A program made the translations under genes and the position numbers. From contig NW_003101679.1 of assembly GCF_000003855.2 (NCBI RefSeq), positions 372,001 to 436,000 of the forward strand: 64,000 nt of DNA, given 5' to 3'. The DNA is from Blastomyces gilchristii SLH14081. Its lineage: Eukaryota > Ascomycota > Eurotiomycetes > Onygenales > Ajellomycetaceae. The notes under the pieces are model-generated. The model ran no database searches. It was given only the letters and a program-made list of their open reading frames with translations, and had not been told where the DNA came from. How positions within the stretch are numbered: position 1 is the first letter of the stretch; each line of letters starts with the position of its first letter. Positions 12,766 through 26,200 of the stretch are shown one piece after another.

Positions 12766-14830
12766 TCTGCTTCTTGTATTATTATTATTATTATTCTTCA
12801 ATTATAGATGTATGCAGTCAGAGACTATGACATCTACCTGAGAACTAAAAGTTCTCAGGGTTTTTCCTATATCTATACAGTTAACTATTATACATTCATC
12901 GATTTCAGATATGCAAAATCAGAAAATTCCAGCCCAGAATACAAAAACTGTTTACAAATTGCAGTATTTTAACATCTTCTGATACTTTGAAACCATTTGA
13001 CATGATAAAAGAAAAGAGAACACAGTCTTAAAGATAGACACATTAAATAGATAGATAGAAAAGAATAGAAACAAAAAGATAAAGTAAAATAATGAGAGAC
13101 TGTAATGAAACAAATTATTGAAAGATAGTATATAGCTGTTTTAACAGACTATATCTGATCAATTTCCTCCTCTTCATATTCAGATATTTCTGAATTCAGT
13201 CATTTTCTTGTAGCTGCTTGAGTTTCTGATAGAAAGTCTATTAAGTATTTAATTCCTGTCTCAGTTGAGAATAAGAATCTCATATTTAATTGATTTAGAT
13301 TGTACTTCTCTTTCAATCTGACTCTGAGACTATTGTATAATGCACAGTGCATTACAATATACTCAGAATTCTCATTTGCATTGCAGAATGAGCATTCTAT
13401 TGAATCAAATCTATCATCAAATCTTTGTATATAAGATTTGAAATAGCCATGTCCTAATTTCAGCTGTATTATAGATGAGAATATTTTCTTTTTACATTTA
13501 ATTGAACAAGATTTCCACTTGGGTTTTGTTTCAAATCTTGAATAATGTATACTCTTCTTTTGTTTCTGCCAGCTTTCATTCCACTTGTCTAAACAAGATT
13601 CTTTTATTTTCCTCTTTATAAAAGACCAGGACACAATTTTTTGAACAGATCTGCTTAATTCTGAACCTTTTTTTGCAGCTGAATCAGTCAATTATTACCA
13701 TGAATATTCATATGACCAGGAACCCAGTGCAGATGAATTATCAGCTTTGATATTCTTCTCTTTTGAATTTTTAAAATGAAGTTTAAGATCAGTTCAAGAT
13801 TCATTTGATCATTATGAATCTGACTATTTCTAAGTCTTTTTAAAGCAGCTTGACTATCAGAGAATATTCATGTCTCTTTCAAACTATTTTTCCTTTTATG
13901 AGATTTTATTTCAATAAGTTTGAAAGCGTTCACTATTGCAAATAATTCAGCAACAAAGACTTCAGATTCACAGCCTAAATTCCAGAAATCTGAGATAAAA
14001 TTAATATTATCTTCAGTATAAGCAATGCCTGCACCTAATCTATTCAAATTCTCATTTTTTAAGCCATCTGAATAAATCAGAATAGAGTCTCTTATATTAA
14101 TTGTGGAAATTCTCTTCAAATGCTGTTCATATTCTTTCTCTTTAGATAGTTCACTTATTTGTAAGTCTATAAGAGATTCAAGCTTTTCTCTCCAGGGAGA
14201 TAACTTCTCATGATCAACTTTTTCAACATTTAAAGAAGAAAATTGATTTTTAATCAGTGAGCATAGTCTGTACAGTTGAGAAGGCATTTTCTTTGAAGAA
14301 TTATTTTCATTTCAATCAAGAAATTCATTCCAATCCAGTTCATTTCCAGAGTTAACTGATAGAAATGAGGAAGAGACTCTTTCTCTGATTATATGATTTG
14401 AGCTCATCTTTATAACTCTCAGAGCATAGTTCATACAGGCCTTTTCAAATCTAATAGCAGGAGAAGGAATTGAAGCTTCAATTTCCATTGCTTTAATAGG
14501 AGATGATTTGAATGCTTTCAGAATTCTTCTCAAAGCTCTGTTTTGCAGAATTTGAAACAGTTCAGTGAAATTTCCTTGATTATTTCATCAAACTTGAACT
14601 TCATAATCAGCTACTGAGGTAATACAGGCTATATATAACTGTCTCATAGCCTGGAAGAATAGACCTCTCTCTGTATTTGATAGTCTGATAATGTTGTTCA
14701 ATAGTCTTTCTGCCTTGACAGTTCTTTGTTGAATATGATATTTAAAATTCAACTTGGAGTTTAACCATACTTCTAACCATTTGACATTTAAACTGGGTTT
14801 AATCTCTCTATTTAAAATCTGCTTCTTGTA
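12766..14830 (-). mobile_element. 5'-truncated Tad-like LINE inserted in gypsy A
   Basis: The insert is 12,779-14,817, flanked by the 13-bp duplication tctgcttcttgta (12,766-12,778 and 14,818-14,830). Its 3' tail is the (TTA)n at 12,779-12,796, read as (TAA)n on the minus strand. It is truncated inside the RT gene. The same 3' end occurs in three other copies in this window. The size is 2.04 kb. A tail of short repeats, a target duplication and 5' truncation together indicate insertion by target-primed reverse transcription. Confidence 0.93.
13149..14817 (-). pseudogene. LINE ORF2 C-terminal part: RT end, RNase H, zinc motif
   Basis: The minus-strand frame runs from the truncation point to the stop at 13,149-13,151. 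It includes the thumb region after RT, then an RNase H domain: SILIYSDGLK near 14,090-14,060, with Asp kept, an ELFAIVNAFKLIE helix, and a DSQAA-type third acidic site near 13,860. The fourth region (HWVPAHMNIHDN in the sister copy) is damaged here. A terminal Cys/His motif CSFCNANENSEYIVMHC lies near 13,330-13,400. The longest open parts are 13,200-13,691 and 13,868-14,287. Only a few stops occur, so this copy is among the least decayed. Confidence 0.85.
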
Positions 14831-15420
14831 GCTGTTGTAATATCTTTTATACATATTCTTGATATTCTTTTCTGAATTCATTAGTGAAGATGAGAATGTC
14901 ATCTAGATAAGCAGATACAAACTTATCAAGGAAATCTCAGAGCACTCAGTTGATATACTTCTGACATATACTGAGAGTATTAGTCAGTTCAAAGAGTGTG
15001 ACTATTCATTCAAAGAGATCATAACATGTTCAAAATGCTGTAAGTTATTCATCTTCTTCAGTGATATGAATCTTATGAAATATGATGATAATATCTAGTT
15101 TTATAAATCATTGAGCTTATCTGATCTGTGCTAGAGTTTCATTGATAAGAGATAAGAAATATTGATCTTTCTTTGTCAATCTGTTCAGATCTTGATAGTT
15201 CACACAGAATCAGAGTTCTTCACCTGATTTCTTTGCAAAAAGAATAGAGACTGTGATGAAAGAGTTGCTAACACATATAAATTCTTTATTCAACAGATCA
15301 TTGAGTGTCTTTTGAAGAAGAAGAAGTTCATCTTAAAATATATTGTAAAGAGAGTCTCATGACAGTTCAGAATTCTTATCATTCTTCTTCTCTAACTTGA
15401 TACTGTGATTCACTTCAGAA
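14831..15420 (-). pseudogene. reverse transcriptase of gypsy A, left end cut by LINE
   Basis: Minus-strand motifs read as a gypsy RT: a FCVNYRDLNRLTKKDQY stretch near 15,170-15,220 (usually CVDYRxLN, so Asp has become Asn) and the YxDD box as YLDDILIF near 14,890-14,920, with both Asp residues kept. The rest of RT and the RNase H lie left of the LINE, beyond 12,766. Several TGA codons stand at former Trp. Confidence 0.8.
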
Positions 15421-15746
15421 TCTTGTAAGAGAGATATATCTGTAATATTGTCTTATCAGAAGACATCTAGATATTCATGATATTATTGAGAAAGTTTTGT
15501 ACAAGAATCTGTTATTGTAACATAGAATAACTTTTGTAGAGTCTTTTTGATATTGATCAGACTGATGAAATAGATTGTCACATGATTCTGCTGTTAATGA
15601 CTTCTTTTTCAGAGCATTTTGTACACATTGACACAGATCTGTGTCAGATTCATAATCTTGTGAATGCTATCTTTGTGAACTCTATCAGTGTTAGAGAATA
15701 TCAAGCTTCTGTTTTAAGTGTTTAATAAGATGCCTTGTTCAGATAG

Positions 15747-16046
15747 TCAGATAAGTTCTAATATAAGATTATAATCAAGATTATTAACTTCATATGCATA
15801 GGCATCTTCACATTGATATTCTCTCACATCTATGATCAGCTTTATCATATAACAGGTATAAATGTCTTTTGAATTATCAAATTCTGTGAGAAGTTGAGGT
15901 TTTGATAAGAGAATATGCTGAAGATTATGATGTCTTATAACTGAAGATTTTATCATTGCATAGTGGCATAGACTGCTGTCTATCATAGCTTTCATATTAT
16001 ATATATTATCAATCACAGTAGATACAAGAATTGCATTCATTGTCAT
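15747..16046 (-). pseudogene. retroviral-type aspartic protease of gypsy A
   Basis: This 99-codon open stretch reads AMIDSSLCHYAMI, where the family active site AMIDSGA would be expected. The DSG Gly has become Ser by G-to-A, but Asp is kept. It ends NNLDYNLILELI, corresponding to the conserved LDYDLILGLPWL flap-end motif. The protease would cut the Gag-Pol polyprotein in the particle. It is followed by RT and preceded by the gag zinc knuckle, the usual order. Copies B and C carry the same segment. Confidence 0.8.
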
Positions 16047-16249
16047 CTTCTCTTCAAATCATTGTTATTCAACCTCTTCAAGCTTCTGTTTATGAATTTG
16101 AACAGAAGCTAATCTTTTCCCTGTTTCACTGAGACATTCTCATAGTTATCTTCTGAATCTTTCTCTAATGTAATATAGTTGACATGAACAGGTGCTAATG
16201 CATTCTTTGAATAAGAAGGCACTGATCTTTCTCTTGAGTATGAAGATAC

Positions 16250-17211
16250 ATAGGTTGATTAGCAGTTGAAAGCAATGTGTTCTGATTGATTACAGTTAAT
16301 ACACACTTCACATTGATGTTGATTAGTGACTTCTTCATAAATGATCTCAGAGACTCAAAAGCCTGTTTAAACAGTGGAAACTCTTGCTTATGTATAGATA
16401 TTTGAATTTATTCAGTTCATGACATCTGCATCATTGTTATTCTTCAGTGCAAGTATATAAGTGACTGAAATGTAACATCTTCTGTCACTGTTCTGTATAC
16501 TCTTGAGCTTGATAAGATGATCATTCAATGTCTGAAGCTGTGTGCAGAAGTCTTCATAAGTCTGGTCTTCATCTACACTTATAAGAGTCTGTAAGAGTTC
16601 AAAAGTTAATGTCTTCTTAAGCATGCTAATCTTCATTCAATTCTTTCAAGATTGATCACCTGCTTCTAGAATCTTGATGTGAAGTCAGAGATAAATGTTG
16701 TAAGAGAAGTATTTCTCTGTTAAATACTGTGTAATCAATCTAATGCTTTCTATTGTATAGCAGTGTCTCAGAACAGAATATCAAGATATTTCATAATATT
16801 ATCAGATGTTCTTAACACTGATTCACATGCTTTTATTCATGAATGAAACTTCTGTTTCACACAATTCTTCAATCATTCATTGATATATCAATCTTGATTG
16901 ATTAATGAACTGATGAAATCTTCATCTATACTCAGTTTTGTAAGCATTTTCATTCTTCATGATGAGTAGAGAGTGAGATCAGAAGTATTGAAATATACAG
17001 AAGCATCTAAGTGTTCTTTCAGCACTTTTATATTTAATTCTGTAGATGTTGAAATTGTGTGAGTTAATCATTGAATCTCTTCATATTGATGTTGTTGAGT
17101 TGCATGCATATTAGCTATTTATTGATGTTATAGTTTCAACATTACTCAGAGTCACTGTAGTACTGTATCTATACTCATATTCAGAGATTCTTTCATATTA
17201 TCATTAGACAT
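16250..17211 (-). pseudogene. gag of gypsy A with CCHC zinc knuckle
   Basis: The minus-strand start ATG is at 17,209-17,211 (MSNDNM), conserved in B and C. A Gag core follows, with the open piece 16,412-16,636 (MKISMLKKTLTFELLQ). It ends in the nucleic-acid-binding knuckle CINCNQSEHIAFNC at about 16,262-16,303, a perfect CX2CX4HX4C. The frame is broken by several TGA and TAA codons. Gag would form the coat of the replication particle. Confidence 0.75.
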
Positions 17212-17528
17212 GATTATATCATTTGTTGAATGTGTGATATCTGTGAAATCTGAAGATGTGTAATTGTATGAATATCTTATACATCTGAGTGTCAGAACTC
17301 TCAGGTCTTTCACTGACATTCTCTTTATAGAATCTTATTGCAGAGTCAGAATAACTGGCAAGCAAGCTTTTATCTAAGAACTCAGTGTTCACTTAACTGT
17401 TTAACTGTTTCTCTATTTCTTACATATCATTACATGTTCAGATATCTCTTGATGAATAATTATTCCTGATGAGAAGATAATGTGTGAATAATCATTTTCT
17501 AATAAGAAAATGATGAATGTTTTTATAG

Positions 17529-17848
17529 TGTAAGAGACCTACACTGAATAGATTGATATTATATTGATAGATCTTATTTAACAAAGATAAAAATGTTAAA
17601 GAAGGAAAGAAAGAGAAAGTGTGAGAATCAGTGATTGAGATGAATATTTATACGCGTATGTGGTGGCGTACGCGGTGGAGCTTCAGGGCGGAAGAATATA
17701 CGCGCGTTCGTAGCGGCCGAGGATCGGTGATCAGAAATGACTGAGAATCGGAGCATTCATAGCAGCCGAGGATCGGTGATCGGGAATGGAAGAATCTATG
17801 GAGTGTAATGGAATAGTCTATATGATTGATCGGGCGCAGCCCGCCACA
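17529..17848 (-). repeat. 5' LTR of gypsy A
   Basis: It is 320 bp long. The outer right half (about 17,645-17,848) is almost unmutated, with many CG sites and the end gatcgggcgcagcccgccac. The inner left part is mutated (tacactgaatagattgat). On the minus-strand element the intact half is U3, where the promoter should lie. The adjacent interior shows no obvious TGG-initiated tRNA primer site. Confidence 0.92.
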
Positions 17849-17853
17849 ACATC

Positions 17854-18406
17854 TGAATAGAGACTATGACTGCTGATAGAATAAATAGCTAAGAAAGACA
17901 GTGAGATTATTATACAGCTGTATGAGATAAAGCTTTAAAGAGATATAGTGCTGTATAAGAAGAAATTTAAGTCTCAGCTAAAAAGAATAATAAATATAGA
18001 ATCAGTACTTACTCATAACTGTGATATCAAAGTCACTCTGTTATACAGCTTGTATAAGAAGAATTACAGTCTATTTATTAAGTGTATTATAGTCTCTGAT
18101 ATATTAAAGAGAGTCTATATAAAGTATCACTATAATTCACTAAGTAAATACTGTAGCTTGTAATCTAATAAGTAATAAATCATCTCTATAGTATGTAAAT
18201 TCATTAGTAAAATGTATATAGAAAATGTATATACTGATATAAAAATACCAGAGAATTAGAAGTTCTCTGTCTCTATCAATATAGAAGAGAGTGAGAAGAA
18301 GAAGAGAAAGAAAAAGAAGTACACTATTAGTATAGAGCTGAGTCAGATAACTCAGCTATTCAGTTCAGTTAAAAAGAAACAGACAATATTTATAATTCTG
18401 AAGAAT
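17854..18406 (+). pseudogene. candidate ORF, second piece, between gypsy A and B
   Basis: The 558 bp between A and B read on the plus strand as basic, helix-rich protein. The longest open run is 17,948-18,163 (MLYKKKFKSQLKRIINIE). It ends in a Lys/Glu-rich part (KKKRKKKYTISIELSQITQL) that runs to the target site of B and continues in frame at 39,293. The product is not recognised. It could be the gene of an older transposon whose edges are hidden by later insertions, or a chance frame. Confidence 0.35.
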
Positions 18407-18411
18407 AAAAA

Positions 18412-18741
18412 TGTAAGAAGCCTACACTGAATAGATCAGTATAATATTGATAGATCTTATATAACAAAGAGAAAAACATTAGAGAAGAAAAGAAAGAGAA
18501 AGTGTAGAAATCAGTAATTAAACTGAATATTTATACATGTATATAATAATGTAGACAGTGAAGCTTCAAGGCAGAAGAATCTATATGTGTTCATAGTAAC
18601 TGAGAATCAGTGATTAAGAATGACTGAGAATTGAAGTGTATATGTTCAAGAGTGAAGTGAAAGAATCTATGAAGTGAAGTGAAAGAATCTATGAAGTGTA
18701 ACTGAATAGTCTATATAATTGATCAGACACAGTCTGTCACA
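18412..18741 (-). repeat. 3' LTR of gypsy B
   Basis: It is 330 bp and mutated along its whole length, ending gtctgtcaca. It contains a 22-bp duplication (agtgaaagaatctatgaagtg, twice) that is shared with the other LTR of B but absent from A and C. That accounts for most of the extra length. Confidence 0.9.
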
Positions 18742-18759
18742 TTAACTTTCTTCTTTCAG

Positions 18760-21700
18760 AAGTAGTTCTTATCAGTCAAGAACTGCTGTTTTAAATAACA
18801 CAGAACTTGAAGTTCAGATCAGTTGATTATAGTCAACTCATTTTATAAGATATTACTGACTGTGGCTGCAGAGTCTCTTATCAAGAATATTCTCAATCTC
18901 TCACTCAAGCTCATTATCTTCTTCTATAATATCTGATGACTGTCAGTCAGAAGTCAGTTAAGAAGAGAACAGATCAGTGATAGTGCAGCAGAGTAAGCTT
19001 GTATGAAATACATTATAAATCTCTGATAATATGTCAAGATAATAGTTATAACTATCTAGAACTTCTATTACTTTATATCTGATATAGCAGTAATCTAGTG
19101 TATGAGATGAATATGTGATTTATATATTCTTAAGATTCAATCATATCAGATCTTCTATCTTATATTGTTCAGCAGAGTCTCAGTGAACATTGATTTAATT
19201 CTCTTAATCTTGTTTCACAGTTGTTATAAAGATCTCTGCTTAATCACAGACGTCTCAGAGCTTTATTACTATATTATCAGCAATCTGAATCAGACTGTGA
19301 GAGTCTGATATGAACTGTGTAGTCTCTAGAAGATTCAACATCTTTATGTGATAATCATATATAAGAAAGAATAAGCTTATATCTGTTAAAATAACATCTT
19401 ATTCATTGATAACAACCTCTGTGTGTAGAAGCAGATCATGTCAATTATCTTATAAGTAATTGCAGAACTTACAGAGATAGTTCTTTATAGTCTGAATTAT
19501 CTATTCTAATGTATCATTGATCTCAGAATGATAGACAGTTAACAGACAGTGTATAATCTTGAGAACTTGACAGATTCTTATTCAGAGAGTGCTCATGAAT
19601 TAACAGCTCTGATCTGATACTATTGATCTCAGTAATTTATACATCTGATAGAATACACTCTGTAAGAAGACTTCAGTAACTTATTCAGTATTTATCTTAT
19701 CATAAGATTTCAATATTACATCTTTACTTAGTTAATTAATAATGATCAGAATGTTTCTACAATTCTTACTCTTAGATAGATTGATAGTGAAGTCAATCAC
19801 TACAACTCATCAGATTCTATCAGAAACATTGAGTAATTTCAGTAGATCTTTTCTATGATTCTTTCATAAGATAATAAAAGAACAGTGATTACAGTTTCAG
19901 ATAAAGTATCTGATACTGTTTAATATCTCAGATTAATAGAACTCTTAGAAGATTATTCTATACAGTTATTCACAGTCTGAATAATTAGTTATACACAAAT
20001 CATGCATCTCTTGCATTATTCAGATGTGTAAGAGTTTGAAGTGAGAGACTCAGTATCATTTATAAAATTATAGAGTGTTATTATCATTGATTAAACATTC
20101 TGAGATGTCAGTTCTTACATATAATTCTGAAGAAAATTGAGATGCTTCTTATCATACTGCTTCAGTGAGTGCTTAGAGAAGTTTATCAGTTTGAGCTGCT
20201 GTATATTATAGCTCATCTAATATAGGTTCAGAAGAAGTTGAGATATCAGTGACAGTTCTAATTGAAGAAGTATATATAGTTAGACTGACCGCTGAGATTA
20301 TGAATTTCACATTTGATCTCATTTGATCTGATCTCATACATTTCTTGGTGTGAATCCCGCTGGGACTAGTCATTAAAAAAACATGTAAAGTGACTATATA
20401 TCAGATCTTAAAATGAAACTATGACTTGAAAAAAATGAGAAAGTGATCTTATTTGATCTCATTTAGTTCCATTCTTGGTATAAAGTTACTATTTTTAGAC
20501 TATTTTTAATTTTTTAAAAAGTAATGCTTTTTGATAACACTCAAATAAGATTTAAAGTCATTTAAAGTAATAAAAATAATTTAAATTGAGAAGTGGAAAT
20601 CATGGTCTCATTTGAAAAATGTGATAAGAGTAGACAGTAAGTCCCACTGAAACAGTATGAGACTACTATCTAATGTTAAAACCGTGTAATGGGATCAGTT
20701 GAATTGGTAATGAAACTCTCAAAAAATCTGGTCCTGGTCTTAGACACGGTCACACGGTCAGTCTATATATAGTGCTGTGAGCTGTTTCATTCTGATTAAC
20801 TAGTATCTTCAGATTCAAGAGTCAGTGCTCTTAGTTCATTCAGTAAGTATCTGTTACATTAAATGACATATCTTGCTCTTGTTATGAGAGGGCATCTGTC
20901 ATCAAGTTCTGACTGTCAGAATGATAGTGTATTATAAAATGAAAGCAGCTTAAGAACTCAGATCATTGCATCTGTTATTCAGTGAGTTTATAAGTAGTTA
21001 TAAAGTATTTGAGATTCTTATGATCTGTGACTATCTCAAATTCAGAGACACTTCAGAGTTCAGAGTCTTATTCTTCTAAACAGTATATGATCACAAGGAG
21101 TGTCTTGTCATAGATCTTATAATTGCATTCAGCAGGACTCAGTTTCTTGGACATGAAGACACATGATTATAGAACATTTTTATCATCATATTACAATATC
21201 ACTTCTTCTATTATGTAGTTAGAGGAATCAGCTTCAACAACTGTCTTATAATCAGAATTGAATATTATCAGCAGAGAGATATTAATAAACATCTTCTTCA
21301 TCTATATAAATGCAGCTTCAGTATTCACTGATTATTGAAATACTGAGTTCTTCTTAGTGAGTTCTGTAAGTAGTCTCACAATATCTGAGAAGTTTCATTT
21401 AAATTGCTGATAGAAGTTAGTGAATTCAATGAAGCTTTATACATCTTTCACAGTATATGAAGCTTCTTATTTGAGAATGACAGAGATCTTCTCAGAATTC
21501 ATTTAAATTTTCTTGCCAGCTTCTATGATGAAATCTAAGTATTTAGTACTCTTAACTTTGAAATCACACTTATCAATATCAATTGATAGTTCTGCTTCTC
21601 ATAGTCATTGTAATACTCTTCATACATGCTCTTAATACTCTTTTCTGAATTTATCAGTGAAGATGAGAATGTCATCTAGATAAGCAGATACAAACTCATT

Positions 21701-23276
21701 AAGAAAATCTCAGAGTGCTCAGTTAATATACTTCTGAAATATACTGAAGATGTTAGTCAGTTCAAAGAGTGTGACTATTCATTCAAAGAGATTATAATGT
21801 GTTTGAAATACTGTAAGTCATTCATCTTCTTCAGTGATACAAATCTTATGAAATGTGATAATGACATCTAACTTTATAAATCATTGAGGTTATCTGATAT
21901 ATGCTAGAGTTTCATTGATGAGAGATAAGAGATAACAATCTTTCTTTGTTAATCTGTTCAGATCACAGTAGTTGACACAGAATTGAAGTTCTTTATCTGA
22001 CTTCTTTATAAAGAGAATAGAAGCTGCAGCAGAAGAGTTACTAATATATATGAATTTTTTATTCAACAGATCATTGAGTGTCTTTCAAAGAAGAAGAAGT
22101 TCATCTCAAGATATATTATAAAGAGAGCCTCACAGTGACTCAGAGTTCTTATCATTCTTCTTTTCTAACTTGATACTGTGATTCACTTCTGAGTCTTGTA
22201 AAGAAGATATATTCATAATATTATCTTATCAGAAGACATCTAGATATTCATGATATTATTAAGAGAGTTTTGTGTGAGAATCTGTTATTACAGTTTAAGA
22301 TAACTTTTCTAAGGCCTTTTTAATATCAGCCAGACTGACAGAATAGATTGACACATGATTCTGCTGTCAGTGAACTTATCAGTGACTCTGTCAGTGATTT
22401 TAATAATGACTTCTTTTTCAGAGTATTTTATAAGTGTTAACAGAGATCTGTGTAAGATTCATAGTCTTGTGAATATTATCTTCATGAATTCTATCATTAT
22501 TAGAGAATATCAAGCTTCTGTTTCAAGCATTCAGTAAGATGCCTTGTTCAGATAGTCAGACAAGTTCTAATATGAGATTATAATTGAGATTATCAACTTC
22601 ATATATATAGACATTTTCACATTGATATTCTTTCATATCTATGTTTAATTTCACTATGTAATGGATACAAACATCTTTCAGATCATTAAATTCTGTGAGA
22701 AGTCAGAGTTTTGATAAAGAGATACACTGAAGATTATAATATCTTACAACTGAAGATTTTATCATTGCATAGTAACATAGACTGCTGTCTATCATGGCTT
22801 TCATATTATACATGTTATCAATCACAGTAGATACAAGAATTGCATTCATTGTTATTTTCTCTTCAAATTGTTGTTATCTGACCTCTTCAAGCTCCTGTTT
22901 ATGAATTTGAATAGAAGCTAATCTTTTCTCTGTTTCATTAGAACATTCTCATAGTTATCTTCTGAATCTTTCTTCACTGCAATGTGATTGATGCAGACAG
23001 ACACTGATTCATTCTTTAAGTGAGAAGACATGTAGACTGATCAGCAGTTGAAAGCAATGTATTCTGATTGATTACAGTTGATACACACTTTATATTAATG
23101 TCAATCAGTGACTTCTTCAGAAGTGATTCCAGAGACTCAGAAGCCTGTTCAAACAGTAGAAACTCTTGCTTGTGTATAGACATTTGAATCTATTCAGTTC
23201 ATAGCATCTGCATCATTGCTGTTCTTCAGTGTGAGTGTATAAGTCACTGAGATGTAACATCTTCTGTCACTGTTCT
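18760..23276 (-). pseudogene. pol and part of gag of gypsy B (broken)
   Basis: This lies on the minus strand and is collinear with A and C. Integrase is at about 19,200-20,200, RNase H at about 20,780-21,600, RT at about 21,610-22,350 and protease at about 22,560-22,860. The gag zinc knuckle lies at about 23,040-23,095, after which gag stops at the LINE complex. MITE 1 splits the segment between integrase and RNase H at 20,281. No open frame longer than about 60 codons survives. Confidence 0.75.
20273..20773. mobile_element. hAT-type MITE 1
   Basis: The element is 20,281-20,765 (485 bp). Its ends are TAGACTG and CAGTCTA, and the perfect 8-bp target duplication tatatagt lies at 20,273-20,280 and 20,766-20,773. 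Comparison with gypsy A shows the empty site (gtatgtatagtgctg). There is no coding capacity. An 8-bp duplication with TAG...CTA ends is the hAT signature. It is mutated relative to MITE 2 and shares its ends with the large hAT at 46,789. Confidence 0.92.
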
Positions 23277-23286
23277 GTATACTCTT

Positions 23287-26200
23287 GAGCAATAGAGACT
23301 TTATTATTATTATTATTCTTCAATTATAGATGTATGCAGTTAGAGACTATGACATCTACCTGAGAACTTTAGTTCTCAGGGTTTTTTCTATGTCTGTAAA
23401 GTTAACTATTGTACATTCATCAATTTCAGATATGCAAAATCAGAAAATTCCAGCCCAGAATACAAAAACTGTTTACAAATTGCAGTGTTTTAACATCTTT
23501 TGATACTTTGAAACCATTTGACAATATCATGACAAAAGAAAAGAGAGAAAGAACACAGTCTCAAAGATAGACACATTAAATAGATAGATAGAAAGAAATT
23601 GAAAGAAAAAGATACAGAAAAAGATAAAGTAAAGAGAGACTATAACAAAACAAATTATTAAAAGAGAGTGTATAGCTGTTTTAACAGACTATATCTGATT
23701 GATTTCCTCCTCTTCATATTCAGATAATTCTGAATTTAGTCATTTTCTTGTAGCTGCTTGAGTTTCTGATAGAAAGTCTATTAAGTATTTAATTCCTGTC
23801 TCAGTTGAGAATAAGAATCTCATATTTAATTGATTTAGATCATACTTCTCTTTCAATCTGGCTCTGAGACTATTGTATAATGCACAGTGCATTATAATAT
23901 ACTCAGGATTCTCATTTGTATTGCAGAATGAGCATTCTATTGAGTCAAATCTATCATCAAATCTTTGTATATAAGATTTGAAATAGCCATGTCCTAGTTT
24001 CAGCTGTATTATAGATGAGAATATTTTCTTTTTACATTTAATTGAACAAGATTTCCACTTGGGTTTTGTTTCAAATCTTGAATAATGTATACTCTTCTTT
24101 TATTTCTGCCAGCTTTCATTCCACTTGTCTAAACAAGATTCTTTTATTTTTCTCTTTATAAAAGACCAGGACATAATTTTTTGAATAGATCTGCTTAATT
24201 CTGCATCCTTTTTTGCAGCTGAATCAGCCAATTCATTGTCATGAATATTCATATGAGCAGGAACCCAGTGCAGATGCATTCTCAGCTTTGATATTCTTCT
24301 CTTTTGAATTTTTAAAACAGAGTTTAAGATCAGTTCAAGATTCATTTGATCATTATGAATCTGACTATTTCTAAGTCTTTTTAAAGCAGCTTGACTATCA
24401 GAGAATATCCATGCCTCTTTCAAACAATTTCCTCTTTTATGAGATTCTATTTCAATGAGTTTGAAAGCTTTCACTATTGCAAATAGTTCAGCATCAAAGA
24501 CTTCATATTCAGAGCCTAGATTTCAGAAATCTGAGATAAAATTAATATTATCTTCAGTATAAGCAATGCCTGCGCCTAATCTATTCAAGTTCTCATTTTT
24601 TGAGCCATCTGAATAAATCAGAATAGAGTCTTTTATATTGATTGTAGAAATTCTCTTCAAATGCTGTTCATATTCTTTCTCTTTTGATAGTTCACTTATT
24701 TGTAAGTCTATAAGAGATTCAAGCTTTTTTCTTCAGAGAGATAACTTCTCATGATCAACTTTTTCAACATTTAAAGAAGAAAATTGATTTTTAATCAGAG
24801 AGCATAGTCTGTACAGTTGAGAAGACATTTTCTTTGAAGAATTATTTTCATTTCAATCAAGAAATCTATTTCAATCCAGTTCATTTCCAGAGTTAATTGA
24901 TGGAAATGAAGAAGAGACTCTTTCTCTGATTATATGATTTGAGCTCATCTTTACAACTCTCAGAGCATAGTTCATACAGGCCTTTTCAAATCTAATAGCA
25001 GGAGGAGGAATTGAAGCTTCAATTTCCATTGCTTTAATAGAAGATGATTTAAATGCTCTCAGAATTCTTCTCAAGGCTCTGTTTTGCAGACTTTGAAAGA
25101 GTTCAGTGAAATTCTCTTGATTATTTTATCAAACTTGAACTTCATAATCAGCTACTGATATAATACAGGCTATATATAACTGTCTCATAGCCTGGAAGAA
25201 TAGACCCCTCTCTGTATTTGATAGTCTGATTATGTTATTCAATAGTCTTTCTGCCTTGACAGTTCTTTGTTGAATGTGATATTTAAAGTTCAACTTGGAG
25301 TTTAATCATACTTCTAATCATTTGACATTTACACTGGGTTTAATCTCACTATTTAAAAGAGTTAGAGATAGTTCTTTCTCATTGAATCTAGAAAAGAAAT
25401 GAATTAACTCAGTTTTATTCATATCAAATTGAATTTGATTGATATCTGCTCTAACAAAGATTTTCTTTGCAGCTTCTTCAATTACTTTCAAATTCTCTTT
25501 GATAGTTTTTGAGCTGTAGACTAGACCAATATCATTCACATAACTCAGAGATTGCACTATTCTCATATTTCTATTTTTGAATAGATATGCAGTGTATATT
25601 GCAAATAAAATGGGTGAGATTGAAGACCCCTGTGATACTCCTATTTTTATCTCAGTCTTGTCTTGTTTTATTTCATCAAAGAAGAGTTGTATAATTCTTT
25701 TAGATATAAAACAGTTAACTCATTTTATTAGAGAAAGTGGCAGTTTTAATATCTTCAATGTCTGAATTAACTTTGACTTTGAAACATGATCAAATGCTTC
25801 TTTTATATCAATAAAAACTGCAGTTGAGACCAGACTCTTATGCTTTGCTATTTGAATATCATGAACAACTGAGAGAACAGTGTCAATTACAGAACACTGT
25901 TTTCTATCTCTCATTTATTCACTGAATAAAAGAGAATCATCTATAGAGCTTATAAAAGATAGTCAAGTAGCTATTATCTTTTTTAAAACCTTTTCTAGAC
26001 AGTTCAATAGAGATATTACTCTATATGACTTAGGAATTGAAGTTTTTCTATTAGGTTTTGCAAGAATCACTCCAGTGGCTTCTCTCCAGCATTCAGAATG
26101 ATATCCATTTTTCAAGAGATTGAAAAAGAGCTCAAAATATTCATTCTTTAAGTAGGAATATGTATTTTGAATAATCAAGTGATTAATTGAATCAGGACCT

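Larger units (their letters stand above)
10085..17853 (-). mobile_element. Ty3/gypsy element A of family G1, complete with LTRs
   Basis: The two LTRs (10,090-10,409 and 17,529-17,848) are both 320 bp, start TGTAAGA and end in CA or its mutated form TA. They are flanked by the perfect 5-bp duplication acatc at 10,085-10,089 and 17,849-17,853. Orientation is minus: gag is at the right, and a purine tract (gaaaagaagaagctaa on the minus strand) abuts the left, 3', LTR. The interior carries gag, protease, RT, RNase H and integrase, all broken. A LINE fragment is inserted at 12,779-14,817. Confidence 0.93.
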
